A stretch of DNA of 64,000 nucleotides, from assembly GCA_007115705.1 (NCBI GenBank), contig QXEO01001020.1, forward strand, positions 620,001-684,000, in the 5' to 3' direction. The notes beneath the pieces were generated by a model that worked only from the letters and a program-made list of their open reading frames with translations, was not told the origin of the DNA and made no database searches. Shown here piece after piece: positions 1 through 12,237 of this stretch; position 1 is the first letter of the stretch, and each line of letters opens with the position of its first letter. Source of the stretch: Dactylis glomerata (lineage: Eukaryota; Streptophyta; Magnoliopsida; Poales; Poaceae). The position numbers and the translations under genes are program-made.

Positions 1-2438
1 GACATGGAACAAGCCCACATCAAAATGACAGGACAAATAGACAATGAACACCTCAGCATCTCTTTTATTTACCATTGGTATAGCTTTTTATTTTGAGATG
101 CGTCGTCGAATGTTCACTATGGGCGTGCTGTAAATTTCCACCATGAATTATGCATGGCTTAGATTAGCGGCCCAGGCGTTTCCCTAACACATATAAAAAC
201 TCCATGATCCCGCAAGATTCCCAACTTATTTCACATCGCGAGTATCCATAAACAAAAGATCACGATAACAACTCAAATAAGAAGTGCAATGTTGAAAGCT
301 TACCCAGGACGGCATGGTTTGGCTAATTTCCAACTTACAACTTGCAAGCATAACAACTCAACATAAGAGAGCCACAATGTCAAAATTTTAAGAACGAGAA
401 AAGTAAAGTGTGCCATCAGGTTCGTGAGAGCTTTACTGACCAATTTTTGCATAACACCAAAAAGAGTTTTATTTGAAGGATAGATAAAAGCAAGTCAAAT
501 GTACTTTGGAATAGCAAATTGCTAATACGTATGTATGGTGGACACATTGGAACAACTTGGTTTTTAGGAGTTGGATGCACGAGTAGAGCACATACTCAGT
601 ACAAAATGAGGGCTAGCAAAAGACTGGGAGCGACCAACTAAGAGAGCAATAACGGCCATAATCATGCAAAGCGACAAAGTAACATTAAGAGAAGCATAAG
701 ATGGCATCAAAAGTCAAAAATTAAATGATCATAGAGGCTTATGGCGACTTTGTATGAGTCAAACATGTGTAAGAATGTGCCAAGTCAACCCAAATAAAGC
801 ATCAAGGAGAAAACTAAATTAATGCTTCCAAATAATAAAAACAACGCATGATTTTTTCAAAGGCTCATTAAGCAATCTCAGTCATTTGAGACAAGTCATG
901 CTACAGCAAAAACACTAAGCATACTATCAAAACGACATCAAGCAAGACATGAAAAAGTCTAAGCCGCGGTCTAAACAAGCTCCTTTTTGTACCACTTTTT
1001 TGCATGAAACTTTTTTCTCTTTTCCAACACCATTCGAACCTTTTCGAAACAACTCTTTTGATGAAAACCAACATGGACCAGAGGTCAAAATACACCTTGA
1101 TGCAAAGATATATGAAGATCTGAACAAAAATCAAGGCAAAAAATGTAAACTAAACAAAGTAGCAGAAAAAGAGAACACTCATTGAACGATAAGAGTGAAA
1201 AACGGAGTGTTCTTGGCAAATGAAAAGCAAGGCAACTTCTCCAAAAGAAATTTGTTGGGGTCCAACCATTTATTGCAGCAAACAAAACAAAACTAAAGTA
1301 AAGACGCTCCAAGAAAAACGCATAGTGCATGAAGCAATAAAAACATAGTGTGTTGAAAGGTGACCTAATTTTTGCAGATGAAGAAGGGGTGCCTCGGGGG
1401 CATCCCCAAGCTTTGACGCTTGTACCTCTTGGATATTTCTTGGGGTGCGTGGTCATCCCCAATCTTGAGCTTTTGTCCATTCTTCAACTCATCTCATCAT
1501 TCACCAATCCCTACACTTGAAAACTTCCTTCATACAAAACTCAACACAATTCTATTAGCAACATTAGTGTAACCATAATAATGAATCAACCCCTTTTGGT
1601 TCAGATTTCAACTCAAAACCACCACATATAAAGCATATACTATTGTAGCAACTTCCCCAAAAGTTCCGTGATCAAAAGAACTCAAAAAGAAAGCGATTGA
1701 GAGGCAAACACAAATAGTGGCAGAAATCTGTCAAAACAGAACAGCTGACAAAAGTCGATTTTTTTGAGGGTTTTCTGTTGCTCAAATCAAAAAGTGTAAA
1801 ACTAATGAAAGTTTGGATATAACCTGGGGCAAATGTGCAAGAAATCGCAGGTCAAAAATATATTCAGAGAATTTTCACGAATTTTTACGGTGCAGCACCG
1901 AAATCTGTTTCAGGACAGCAACTTCCCCAAATCTTACCTCACTCAAATTAGAGGTTTCTCTTGGCACAACAACGAAATAAAAAGGATAAGGAGCGGTTAT
2001 TACAGTAGTAATAACTTCCAAGACTCAAATAAAAGAAAAAGTACTGAAAATAAAGCATTGGGTTATCTCCCAAGAGTGCTTTTCTTTAACGCCTTTGAGC
2101 TAGGCACAGTAGTTTGCAAAGAAGCTCATGTAGGCGCCATAAAAGAGCTTAAGACAAAGGCACTATATAAGAACTTGAAGCAAGAGAGAGCATCAAAAAA
2201 CAAATATGAAACACATTTAAATCTAAACCACTTGCTATGAAAAATAGTCTTGTAAAGAGACAAGTCATGAAAGCGCAAAGCGAAAAGCATAGGAAGGAAA
2301 AACAAGTTCAACTTCAAGAATTCCAACAAAAAGAGGGGAAACTCAATATTGTTGAGGTCCATCAAACCATGTTTCCATCTCTCATAGTAACTTTTAGTAG
2401 CATCATGAATAGAATTAACAATATAACTATCACATAAA
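1..2438 (-). mobile_element. S1: 3' interior of a Sabrina/WHAM-like Ty3/gypsy element (minus strand)
   Basis: This is the 3' part of the interior of S1, whose 5' LTR is at 37061-38495; its 3' LTR lies left of the window. On the minus strand it holds the end of the coding region (about 2438-2120), followed by a long A/T-rich untranslated stretch. The stretch at 1380-1475 (minus: repeated CATCCCCAAG-type words) resembles the 3' untranslated region of Triticeae Athila-like elements, from memory. No intact ORF above about 130 codons is present. Position 2438 is the insertion point of C1, and the target duplication ATAAA (2434-2438) recurs at 10202-10206, where S1 resumes. Confidence 0.75.
2126..2434 (-). 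pseudogene. S1 terminal coding remnant
   Basis: This minus-strand remnant is the end of the S1 coding region and continues from 10207-11640 across the C1 insertion. The minus frame ending at 2126 encodes a hydrophobic stretch (FPLFLLEFLKLNLFFLP), a type seen near the end of Sabrina-like ORFs. After the stop comes a short segment (about 2105-2060) reading 'lysine-lysine-serine-threonine-leucine-glycine', which is also typical of this family from memory. It has no recognisable enzymatic domain. S1 carries no pol in this window, so it is probably a non-autonomous element. Confidence 0.5.
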
Positions 2439-3363
2439 TGATGAGGACATCCTATCTATTGATATAACCGCTGCACCTACAGCGGAACACATACAAGGAC
2501 CCATCACTCGAGCTCGTGCCAAGCAACTTAACTATCAGGTACTTTCGTTTCTTGGAACTCTTTCTCACATATATGAGAATATGATGCTGCCTAAATCAGA
2601 TATGTTTGTTACTCTTAGGAATGATGGACCTAGCATGGATGAGAGGGACAAGCATTGGAGCATGATCACGCATGGAGATGGCAGCAAGCGTTTGAGGATT
2701 GAAGAAGATGCCACAAGTGGAGATTTCAGAACTTTGAAGCCACCATAATGAAGGATGAAGACTTGGACGAAATATACAAAGAACTACTTCATAAATTCGT
2801 CCTTAGATAAATATGGTGCTGCGTCACTTTTATTTTTGGGCCAGGCCCATGTAATTTTCGCAGCAAATAAGACAGCCACTTTTAGGAGTCCGAATTTGAG
2901 GAGAAAAGGCCTGTTAGGGCTCCGTTCGACCACCATACCCATGGCTGGTCGCACCCCTACCTTTTCCTCCTCAAATACCCCCCGTAGCCGTCATTAGAAC
3001 TCGGATTTTGTTTAGACTAAAGTTAGCCATTGCTGCAACTACGAGCTTGACTTTTGAGGCCAATCGCCCAGAAGAAGACCGCCTATTCGGAATCCCACCT
3101 TTTGAATAAAGCATACATCTTTCATCCACAATATCTTGATTTCTGTATTAGTTCTTACTTGTTCTCGATTTCAGGTAGGAATTACGACCCACGCTGGTCA
3201 GGCTGATCGTGCATCCGCAAGATCAGTAACTCCCGGAGATTGTCCTAGCGATTGCATTGGCGCACGAGCTTCGCACGTGTAGTCGGATCGTCAAGCACGA
3301 ACTCCACCCACCAAATCGACATATCAAGATCTCATCGAAAGATCGGACACCTTTGCCCTATCA
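2439..3363 (+). repeat. C1 5' LTR
   Basis: The LTR starts TGATGAGGACATCC and ends TTTGCCCTATCA. Its first 310 bases are a copy of the end of the C1 ORF, because that ORF runs into the 3' LTR. An AATAAA signal lies at 3105-3110. It has the same length as the 3' LTR (925 bp). I see no clear TATA box. Confidence 0.95.
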
Positions 3364-3365
3364 AG

Positions 3366-3375
3366 TGGTATCAGA
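3366..3375 (+). other. C1 primer-binding site (initiator Met-tRNA type)
   Basis: TGGTATCAGA begins two bases after the LTR end and matches the first 10 bases of the usual plant initiator-tRNA-Met primer site. The match ends after that. Confidence 0.85.
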
Positions 3376-4486
3376 TTTCAGGTTGCTCGGTGAGATTTAC
3401 TGTTTTCGTAGTTTAGATTGCATCTGTGTTCATACCTATAAACCACGAAAAAGCCAAAAATACAGTTAGGGTTTAGATCATCTCGTCCCATAAACCATCC
3501 GAGCCTTTGCATTGTCTTCTCAGTTTGCATCGTTGAAATTGTGTCTGCATCCGCGTGTCGAGTTGCTGGTCTTAGTGTCTGTTCCTTTAGAGTTTCGAGT
3601 TTGAATCACCATAGTCCCGCCGCCGCCGCACGCTTGCCCCACTGCTCCGCCATATCCTTCCACCACCACGCCATATACTTCCGCCACCGCCTTCGCATAA
3701 GCTTTTGTTCGTTCTTCCCAATTTCATCCGTGCCTTTTTCAGAGTCCGTGAATTAGGTTTCGGTCGCCAGTCAAGAGGTAGAAGAAGAGCAACAAAAAAA
3801 AAGTCAACTCCGCATCCAAGTCGGGTTGACCCGTTCCTACTAGTCCAGTCCGAATTTAGTCCGAATTGGACAGTTTCGTCAGTTTTTGACGGTTTCCGAA
3901 AACAAATTTCAACTGGCCATAACTTTTGCATACGAACTCCGTTTTCGACGTGCGACCAATCAAAATGCTCAGCACGAAAAGATCTACGTCGTTGTGCGAC
4001 ACTCAGAACTCCCAAAAAAGGCCGGGAAGGCCGAGTTTTTGCCCTCTGAAGTTTCAGACCCGAAAATTCCTACAGATCTTCACTTATATCTTGTTTTGGA
4101 GCTGTTCCTTTCTGCTTGTTGTGCCACGCCGTGACTTTTTTAGTGTTCTCGGCTCGCGTCTCTAGCACGGTATAGCCTAGGACCAGCACAGTATAGTGGT
4201 TGAGCATTCTTTCAACATTGCATTGCTGTTTTGATATTTGCTGTGTTTTTGCTACCATAAAAGCCTTCCTACAGCTCCACATATTTCTGCACGTGCTTTG
4301 TATCGACACCTGGTAATCGCTTTGTGCAATTTTGGGAGTCGCTGATCCTTGCTGGTTGCATATCACCTTCCTTCTGTTTGGTAAGAACTTGTAAGAGCTT
4401 TGTATACCGCTTGACGGATTACGCGTGATTCCACCATATTCCGTAGTTCGTAGGTATATATATTTGTGCTTGCTTCTACGCTAACC
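3376..4486 (+). other. C1 untranslated leader
   Basis: About 1.1 kb lies between the primer site and the first Gag ATG. It contains short, overlapping ORFs in several frames that are not shared with the other CRM elements, so I read it as a leader RNA region. A packaging signal is expected here, but I cannot define one. Confidence 0.7.
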
Positions 4487-7400
4487 ATGACAGGAACCAC
4501 GAAGGATGATGTTGATCCGGAGAAGATGACTAATGCAGAGGTGCATGCCCACTTCACTCGGCTGTTGGTGGGGCGTGCACAAGACGTGGACACACGCTTG
4601 GGTGATGTTGATTCCAAGCTTTCTGATGCGATGGACAAGATGGCTGGTCTTGAGGCATCCTTCAACACCAAGCTCGACGCCCGGTTCCAGGAAGTCCTGT
4701 CCCGTTTACCACCACTGCCACAGCCGGGCATCCCTGTACCACGTGCTCGCGGCGTTCCTCTCATCACGCTATCTGCGGGTACCGTTACAGCCGCGGCAGC
4801 TGCTGCGGCCGCTACGGAGGCGGCCACCCAGGATGGATATGCTGCTGACGAGGGGGAAAACGAGTTCGAAGATGAAAACGAGCTCGATGAGGACGAGGTC
4901 CAACAACCTGCACCTGGCCGTCCGCGGCAATACAACCGCAACGCTCGTCCACCTCCGCGTCTGGTACGTGATGATGACCATGTGGCTAAGCTAAAATTAA
5001 ATATTCCGCCATTTGAGGGTAGATATAATCCTGATGCATATCTCACTTGGGAATTAGAAGTAGAGCAACGTTTTGCATGTTTACGCTACCCTGAGCATTT
5101 GCGTGTTAGTGCTGCTACATGTGAATTTACAGATTTTGCTTCTATCTGGTGGTCTGAACATTGTCGAGTCAATCATGCTAATATTCCTGCTACTTGGCTT
5201 GGTCTAAAACATGCCATGCATACTCGTTTTGTACCTCCACATTATCAACGGGACTTGCTTAAAAAATTAACTCGTTTAGAACAAGGCAAAAATTCTGTAC
5301 AAGAGTATTATCAAGAGTTACAAACAGGCATGATTCGTTGTGGTATTGTAGAGGATAATGAAGCTATGCTTGCACGTTTCTTTGGTGGTTTAAATAAGGA
5401 GATTCAGCATATTTTAGACTACAAGGAGTACAACACTATTACTCGTTTATTTCACCTTGCTTGCAAAGCTGAACTTGAAGTGCAGGATCGTCAACCATCA
5501 TGGAGAAGAGCTAATAATTCTACAGGTCGTACTCCTTCCTGGTCTGCGCGCAAATCAGCTCCACCTTCTCGTGGGGATGCACCAGGTCCTTCCACCTCCA
5601 GGTACACCACGCCGACGTCAAGAACGCCACCTGCTCCTGCTCCATCACCATCTGCTGGTCCGACACGGAGTTCTTCCATGGCCTCCACGGGGAAGACTCG
5701 CGACATTCAATGTCGCAAATGTTTTGGGTTTGGTCACATCGAAAAAGAGTGCAGAACCAAACGTGTGATGGTGGTGCTTGAAGATGGCGAATATGACTCT
5801 GTGAGTGACTTTGATGATGATACATTGGCACTTATTGCTGCACGTGATGGTACCAATTCTGATTCTGACAAGGAGATGGAGGTAATGGGAGCTGAAACTG
5901 CTGATCAATACAAGAGTTTAGTTGCACAACGTGTCTTGAGTGTGCAATTGAGCAAAGCTGAGCATGATCAATGCCACAATTTGTTTCAAACAAGAGGCGT
6001 TGTTAAGGAGAGAGCTATCCGGATCATCATTGATGGAGGGAGTTGTAACAATCTGGCTAGTATTGACATGGTGGAGAAGCTTGCTCTACCCACACGACAA
6101 CGACCTCATCCATATTACATTCAATGGTTTGAGAGCTCCCGTAAGCTCAAGGTAACAAGAACTGCACGTGTGCATTTTACTATTGGTACTTATTCAGCTT
6201 TTGTTGATTGTGATGTTGTACCTATGCAAGCTTGTTCTTTGTTACTTGGTAGACCATGGCAATTTGATAGAGAATCTGTACATAATGGTAAAACAAATCA
6301 GTATTCTCTTACACATGCTGGCAAGAAAATTGGACTTAAACCCATGACTCCGGAACAAATTTTGAAAGATGATCTTGCTAGAGCTAGTAGATTAAAAAAC
6401 GAGGACAAACATAAGAGTGAGAATCAGATTATTGCTGCAGATTTTGTACCCTCTAAGCATTCTTCTAAATCTGATTCTAACCATGCTACTGAAATTCGTT
6501 TGAAGAATCCTTGTTTACTTGCTAGCAAATCTGATCTTGCTGAAATTGATGTCAATATTACTCCATGTTATGCCATTGTTTGCAAAGAAGTTCTATTTTC
6601 ATTTGAGGATATGCCTCCTTCTTTGCCACCTGCGGTTGCTAACCTTTTGCAGGAATACATGGACGTTTTTCCACAAGATGTTCCACCTGGACTTCCACCT
6701 ATTCGTGGGATAGAACACTAGATTGATTTGATTCTAGGAGCCTCGCTGCCCAACCGTGCGCCATATCGCACCAATCCTGAAGAAACAAAAGAGATCCAAC
6801 GACAAATCCAGAGTTTATTGGACAAAGGTTATATTCGTGAGTCTCTTAATTCATGCCCTGTTCCTATTATGTTAGTACCTAAGAAAGATGGTTCTTCGCG
6901 CATGTGTACTGATTGTCGAGCTATTAATAATATTACCATTCGTTATCGTCACCCTATTCCTCGTTTGGATGACATGCTAGATGAGTTGAGTGGTTCTATT
7001 ATGTTCTCTAAAGTTGATTTGCGTAGTGGTTACCACCAAATTCGTATGCAATTAGGAGATGAATGGAAAACAGCTTTTAAAACTAAGTTTGGGTTATATG
7101 AGTGGTTAGTAATGCCGTTTGGTTTAACTAATGCACCTAGTACCTTTATGCGGCTGATGAACGAAGTTTTACGTGCTTTTATTGGTCGTTTTGTGGTGGT
7201 ATATTTTGATGACATTCTCATATATAGCAAATCTTTAGAGGACCATTTGGATCATTTACGTGCTGTTTTCAATGCTTTACGTGATGCACGTTTGTATGGT
7301 AATCTTGAGAAGTGCACCTTTTGCACAAACGGAGTTGCTTTTCTTGGTTATGTTGTTACAGAACAGGGAATTGAAGTTGATCCAGCCAAGATTGAAGCTA

Positions 7401-9586
7401 TTGAGAATTGGCCGCAGCCCAAGAGGGTCACACAAGTGAGGAGTTTTCTTGGTCTCGCTGGGTTTTATAGGCGCTTTGTCAAAGATTTTGGTTCTATTGC
7501 TGCGCCATTGAATGAGCTCACAAAGAAGGATGTGCCCTTTGTTTGGGGCGATGCACAACAAGAGGCCTTCATGATACTGAAAGATAAGTTAACACATGCT
7601 CCATTACTCCAACTTCCTGATTTTAATAAGACGTTTGAACTTGAATGTGATGCTAGTGGAATTGGTTTGGGAGGTGTGTTATTACAAGAGAGCAAACCTG
7701 TAGCATATTTTAGTGAAAAATTGAGTGGGCCTAGTCTGAACTATTCTACTTATGATAAAGAATTATATGCGCTGGTTCGGACATTAGAAACTTGGCAACA
7801 TTATTTATGGCCTAAAGAATTTGTTATACATTCTGATCATGAATCTTTGAAGCATATTCGTAGTCAAGCAAAACTGAATCATCGCCATGCAAAGTGGGTT
7901 GAATTTATTGAATCTTTTCCTTATGTTATCAAACACAAAAAGGGTAAAGATAATATTATTGCTGATGCTTTGTCGCGCCGTTATACTATGTTATCTCAGC
8001 TTGACTTCAAAAATTTTGGGTTGGAAACTATAAAGGAACAATACTTGCATGATGCTGAATTTAAAGATGTGTTGCAAAATTGTAAAGATGGTAGAACATG
8101 GAACAAATTCATCCTTAATGATGGATTTGTGTTCCGTGCTAACAAACTATGCATCCCAGATGGTTTCGTTCGTCTTTTGTTGTTACAGGAGGCGCATGGA
8201 GGAGGATTCATGGGACACTTTGGTGTCAAGAAGACGGAGGATGTTCTTGCTGCACACTTCTTTTGGCCACGCATGCGGCGAGATGTTGAGAGATTCGTGG
8301 CACGCTGCACTACTTGTCAAAAAGCTAAGTCTCGCCTTAATCCACATGGTTTATATATGCCTCTTCCTGTTCCTAGTGTTCCTTGGGAGGATATTTCGAT
8401 GGACTTTGTTTTGGGATTACCTCGTACACAGAAGGGGAGGGATAGTATTTTTGTTGTTGTGGATCGGTTTTCTAAGATGGCACACTTTATTCCTTGTCAC
8501 AAGACCGATGATGCTGTGCACATTGCTGAATTGTTTTTTCATGATATCGTTCGTTTGCATGGTGTGCCAAATACTATTGTTTCTGATCGTGATACTAAAT
8601 TTCTTAGCCATTTTTGGAGATGTTTATGGGCTAAGTTAGGGACTAAATTGCTGTTTAGTACTACATGTCATCCCCAAACTGATGGACAAACTGAAGTAGT
8701 TAATAGAACTTTATCTACCATGTTGCGGGCTGTTTTAAAGAAGAACTTAAAATTGTGGGAAGAGTGTTTGCCTCATATTGAATTTGCTTATAATCGTTCG
8801 CTACATTCTACCACAAAGATGAGCCCTTTTCAGATTGTCTATGGTTTTGTTCCACGTGGACCTATTGATTTGTTGCCTTTACCATCTTCAGTGCAAAATA
8901 ATTTCGATGCTACACAACGTGCCGAATTGATTTTGAAATTGCATGCAACTACTAAAGACAACATAGAACGCATGAATGTTAAGTATAAAGTTGCTGGGGA
9001 TAGAGGACGAAAACATGTTGTGTTTGAGGTTGGTGATCTTGTTTGGTTGCATTTGCGCAAAGATCGTTTTCCTGATTTGCGCAAGTCTAAGTTAATGCCA
9101 CGTGCTGATGGTCCGTTTAAGGTGATAGAGAAAATCAATGATAATGCATATAAACTTGAGCTTCCTGCAGATTTTGGTACGGTAAGTCCTACATTTAACA
9201 TTGCAAATTTAAAACCTTACTTCGGTGAAGAAGATGAGGTTGCGTCGAGGACGACTTCAATTCAAGAAGGGGAGCATGATGAGGACATCCCATCTATTGA
9301 TATAACCACTACACCTACAGCGGAACACATACAAGGACCCATCACTCGAGCTCGTGCCAAGCAACTTAACTATCAGGTACTTTCGTTTCTTGGAACTCTT
9401 TCTCACATACATGAGAATATGATGCTGCCTAAATCAGATATGTTTGTTACTCTTAGGAATGATGGACCTAGCTTGGATGAGAGGGACAAGCATTGGAGCA
9501 TGATCACGCATGGAGATGGCAGCAAGCGTTTGAGGATTGAAGAAGATGCCACAAGTGGAGATTTCAGAACTTTGAAGCCACCATAA
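4487..9586 (+). pseudogene. gag-pol: C1 Gag-Pol polyprotein (one nonsense codon)
   Basis: The frame has 1700 codons, starting at the ATG at 4487; an upstream GTG at 4466 is in frame but is not a eukaryotic start. Order of domains: coiled N-terminus and acidic/Ala-rich linker; Gag capsid-like domain at about residues 165-330; CCHC zinc knuckle at 409-422 (C-x2-C-x4-H-x4-C); aspartic protease with DGGS at 516; RT with YFDD at about 906; RNase H with ECDASG at about 1050; integrase with an HHCC zinc region followed by the DDE core (SMDFVLGLP, VSDRDTKF, QTDGQTEVVNR); then the C-terminal CR-type motif GPITRARAK at 9335-9361. The last 102 or so residues are encoded inside the 3' LTR. The codon at 6719-6721, between protease and RT, is TAG where C2, C3 and C4 have Gln, so it is most simply a CAG to TAG mutation. 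All catalytic motifs I can see are intact. Confidence 0.93.
9264..9274 (+). other. C1 polypurine tract
   Basis: AAGAAGGGGAG lies two bases before the 3' LTR and would prime plus-strand synthesis. It is inside the reading frame and encodes part of the link between integrase and the LTR-encoded tail. C1 keeps the frame open through it. Confidence 0.85.
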
Positions 9587-10201
9587 TGAAGGATGAATAC
9601 TTGGACGAAATATACAAAGAACTACTTCATAAATTCGTCCTTAGATAAATATGGTGCTGCGTCACTTTTATTTTTGGGCCAGGCCCATGTAATTTTCGCA
9701 GCAAATAAGACAGCCACTTTTAGGAGTCCGAATTTGAGGAGAAAAGGCCTGTTAGGGCTCCGTTCGACCACCATACCCATGGCTGGTCGCACCCCTACCT
9801 TTTCCTCCTCAAATACCCCCCGTAGCCGTCATTAGAACTCGGATTTTGTTTAGACTAAAGTTAGCCATTGCTGCAACTACGAGCTCGACTTTTGAGGCCA
9901 ATCGCCCAGAAGAAGACCGCCTATTCGGAATCCCACCTTTTGAATAAAGCATACATCTTTCATCCGCAATATCTTGATTTCTGTATTAGTTCTTACTTGT
10001 TCTCGATTTCAGGTAGGAATTACGACCCACGCTGGTCAGGCTGATCGTGCATCCGCAAGATCAGTAACTCCCGGAGATTGTCCTAGCGATTGCATTGGCA
10101 CACGAGCTTCGCACGTGTAGTCGGATCGTCAAGCACGAACTCCACCCACCAAATCGACATATCAAGATCTCATCGAAAGATCGGACACCTTTGCCCTATC
10201 A
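9277..10201 (+). repeat. C1 3' LTR
   Basis: This 925-bp LTR is nearly identical to 2439-3363. It contains the last 310 coding bases of the polyprotein (stop at 9584-9586) and an AATAAA signal at 9943-9948. It is followed directly by the ATAAA duplication and the resumption of S1. Confidence 0.95.
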
Positions 10202-10206
10202 ATAAA

Positions 10207-10689
10207 GCATCCCTATCATGAGCCACATGCATAAAAGAATTAATACTCCCCTCATGAACAATCATAGTAGGAGCAGATTCAATAGAATAATTATTCTCAT
10301 CACCATAATCATCAAAAATAGGAGGCATATTGCAATCATAACTAATTTTCTCCTAAAAAGTAGGTGAACTAAAAATATTATACTCATCATCATAACCATC
10401 ATAAACTAGAGGTTTAGTATCATCATAAGCAAGAGAACAACTATTTTGCAAAGCATATTCATCAAACATATCATCATAGGAAGGAACATGGATAGTACTA
10501 ATGGTACAACAATTATTAACCTTAGAATTGGTACCAAAAAGATTTTCAATATCAAAAGTAGAGTGCTTTTCCCAATCATGATCACTAACATAGGTAACAG
10601 GCATAGGAACATCATCAAGATCAGAATTATCATAATCTATAATAGGAGCAACATGCTTAGGGCAAGATATCGTTTCCGCCTTTTACTCC

Positions 10690-10720
<31 letters not shown>

Positions 10721-11640
10721 CTTCTTACTCTCTCCTTTAGTAGGGAGAGACTTGAAAGGCATCTTCTCCACATAATCTGGTTTACTGACAGAAACAACAG
10801 AAGAAACTTTGGAGGATTCCTCCTCTCTATTAATAAGATGAAAACATCTATTAGTCCTGTCATAGCTTGGCAAAACATCATGTTTTATAACATTTTGTAT
10901 GTAAGTATTTGCGAGACAATCTCTAACACAATAGAGACGACAACCAAGAAGGGTGCTATTAATATCAAAAACACTCATATCTACCAAAGAAGTCTTTCTA
11001 GATATGTCTTCACACCCCAAAAACAAAGTAAGCTCACCATGCTGATTGAGAGTAATCTTGTCATCACAATACAAACTCGCGACACTCATTCGATTAGAAA
11101 GGTGACTATTATGGCCTGAGCATTGAAAATTAAAATAACCCTTGTCATCGCAAAGTTCACAAAGAAAAGGATAAAGCTCACAAACCTTTTCACCAAGCTC
11201 ATCTAGAGCCTTGAGCCACATTCGGGTTTCTTCATTCCCGTGGTGGATACAATAATCTTCCTTGTTGTGACTCTGTTCACAAGGTCTAAGTACTCCACAA
11301 AAATTAACATTTTTATAAGAAATAGTACTTTCTGAAGTTTGAGCATTTTATTGCGATCATCAATAACAATATCACTTTCTATGCAAGTGTCTTTAAAAGG
11401 TTCATGATACACGTCCCCATTTCCTTTAGGAACATTAATATGAGAAGCAAAGGCTCTAAAACAATCAACCATAATTTGAGGATCAAGACCATATTTAGCA
11501 CTAAGCTCTTGAAAATTAGCAGTTTCAGCGAAAGACTTAATGCAATCATACTCGTAATTTATACCTGATCCTTTACCTTTGTCGCTATCCCAATCTTCAA
11601 TATTGTTTTGAATTGTTTCAAGCAGATCCCACTTAGCGTC
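10207..11640 (-). pseudogene. S1 gag-like ORF, C-terminal half (broken)
   Basis: This is the minus-strand continuation of the S1 gag-like gene that starts at 36920. At 11640 it joins in frame to 36139 once C2 and one copy of the GCGTC duplication are removed. It reads through a stretch at 11640-11300 (KWDLLETIQ...), is then frameshifted, and includes a zinc-knuckle-like motif near 11150 (C-x2-C-x4-Y-x4-C, with Tyr in place of the usual His). A lysine/arginine-rich run follows at about 10740-10680, encoded by a GAA-type microsatellite, and then an acidic Asp/Tyr-rich stretch (10604-10353). No protease, RT or integrase is seen. At least two frame breaks make it a pseudogene. Confidence 0.65.
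10683..10719. repeat. (TTC)n microsatellite inside the S1 coding region
   Basis: This is an uninterrupted run of CTT/TTC triplets. On the minus strand it reads as AAG/GAA-type codons and gives the poly-lysine stretch of the S1 protein. Its length is likely to vary between copies. Confidence 0.85.
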
Positions 11641-12237
11641 TGATATGGGGTGGCCCGATCTTCTTGTGAGCGATGCAATGGTGATGATGGCAGCGGATGA
11701 TTGTTGGGGATAACTTGGTGTCACCGATGAACTCTCCTCGCTTGAACCCTGATGCCAATGCAACAACTCTCAAACCCTATAGTATATTCATGACTCCACA
11801 CACTTGTGCACATAGCCGTCGACCACGAAATGGTAGTTTGCAATCTACTGATTCCCAATGGAACAACAGATCACACTAAACTTGCAGCAGTATAACACCA
11901 AATCCAGATGAATTGGTGCGGAGGAATTCAGATGAATGCTTACAGCAGTTCAACGAAGTAATCTTTAGTCTAAATGTGGTCTAACCCTAATTGAGGGGGC
12001 GCCTAGGGCTACTTATAGGTGGCCGGGCGTCCTCAGCAAAGACCTGGCCCAAAACATGTCTGGTTTGGGCCCAAACTGACTCGGTTCGACTCAAACGGGT
12101 ACATACCGACCCATATATGGGTTCGGCCTAATTTTAGCACGCAGGCCAAGTGTGTAGCGCGCCTTAGACGTGTAGACATTGTGTCGCAGGCAGTCTTAGT
12201 GCGCCATCACATGCTCGTGCTCATCCAGACTTGATCT
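11641..12237 (-). repeat. C2 3' LTR, distal part
   Basis: This is the U5-side 597 bp of the C2 3' LTR. Read on the minus strand it ends in CCACCCCATATCA. C3 is inserted at its inner edge with the duplication GATCT (12233-12237 and 23665-23669). The remaining 355 bp are at 23670-24024. A minus-strand TATA-like word (CTATAAGTAG) lies near 12010-12020. Confidence 0.93.

Larger units (their letters stand above)
2439..10201 (+). mobile_element. C1: full-length CRM-clade Ty3/gypsy retrotransposon
   Basis: C1 is a complete 7763-bp element with 925-bp LTRs (2439-3363 and 9277-10201) and the target-site duplication ATAAA (2434-2438 and 10202-10206). It has a primer-binding site, a polypurine tract and a 1700-codon gag-pol frame. 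By eye the LTRs differ at about 9 of 925 positions (about 1 %), so the insertion is recent. The LTR start TGATGAGGACATCC and the LTR-encoded GPITRARAK tail place it in the CRM (centromeric) clade. It sits inside S1. The only visible break in the coding region is one TAG codon at 6719-6721. Confidence 0.95.

Noticed and set aside
2755..2997. 80-codon ORF repeated at 9593-9835
   Set aside because: It is a chance frame in the C1 LTR, downstream of the polyprotein stop; the repetition is due to the two LTRs.
3366..3375. TGGTATCAGA words as tRNA genes
   Set aside because: They are 10-base primer sites complementary to a tRNA end. No cloverleaf surrounds them.
6719..6721. Programmed stop-codon readthrough between protease and RT in C1
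   Set aside because: C2, C3 and C4 have Gln at this place with no stop, and no readthrough context follows. A point mutation is simpler.
10683..10719. Triplet run as a CRISPR-like or regulatory array
   Set aside because: It is a simple microsatellite in a plant retroelement. There are no spacers.
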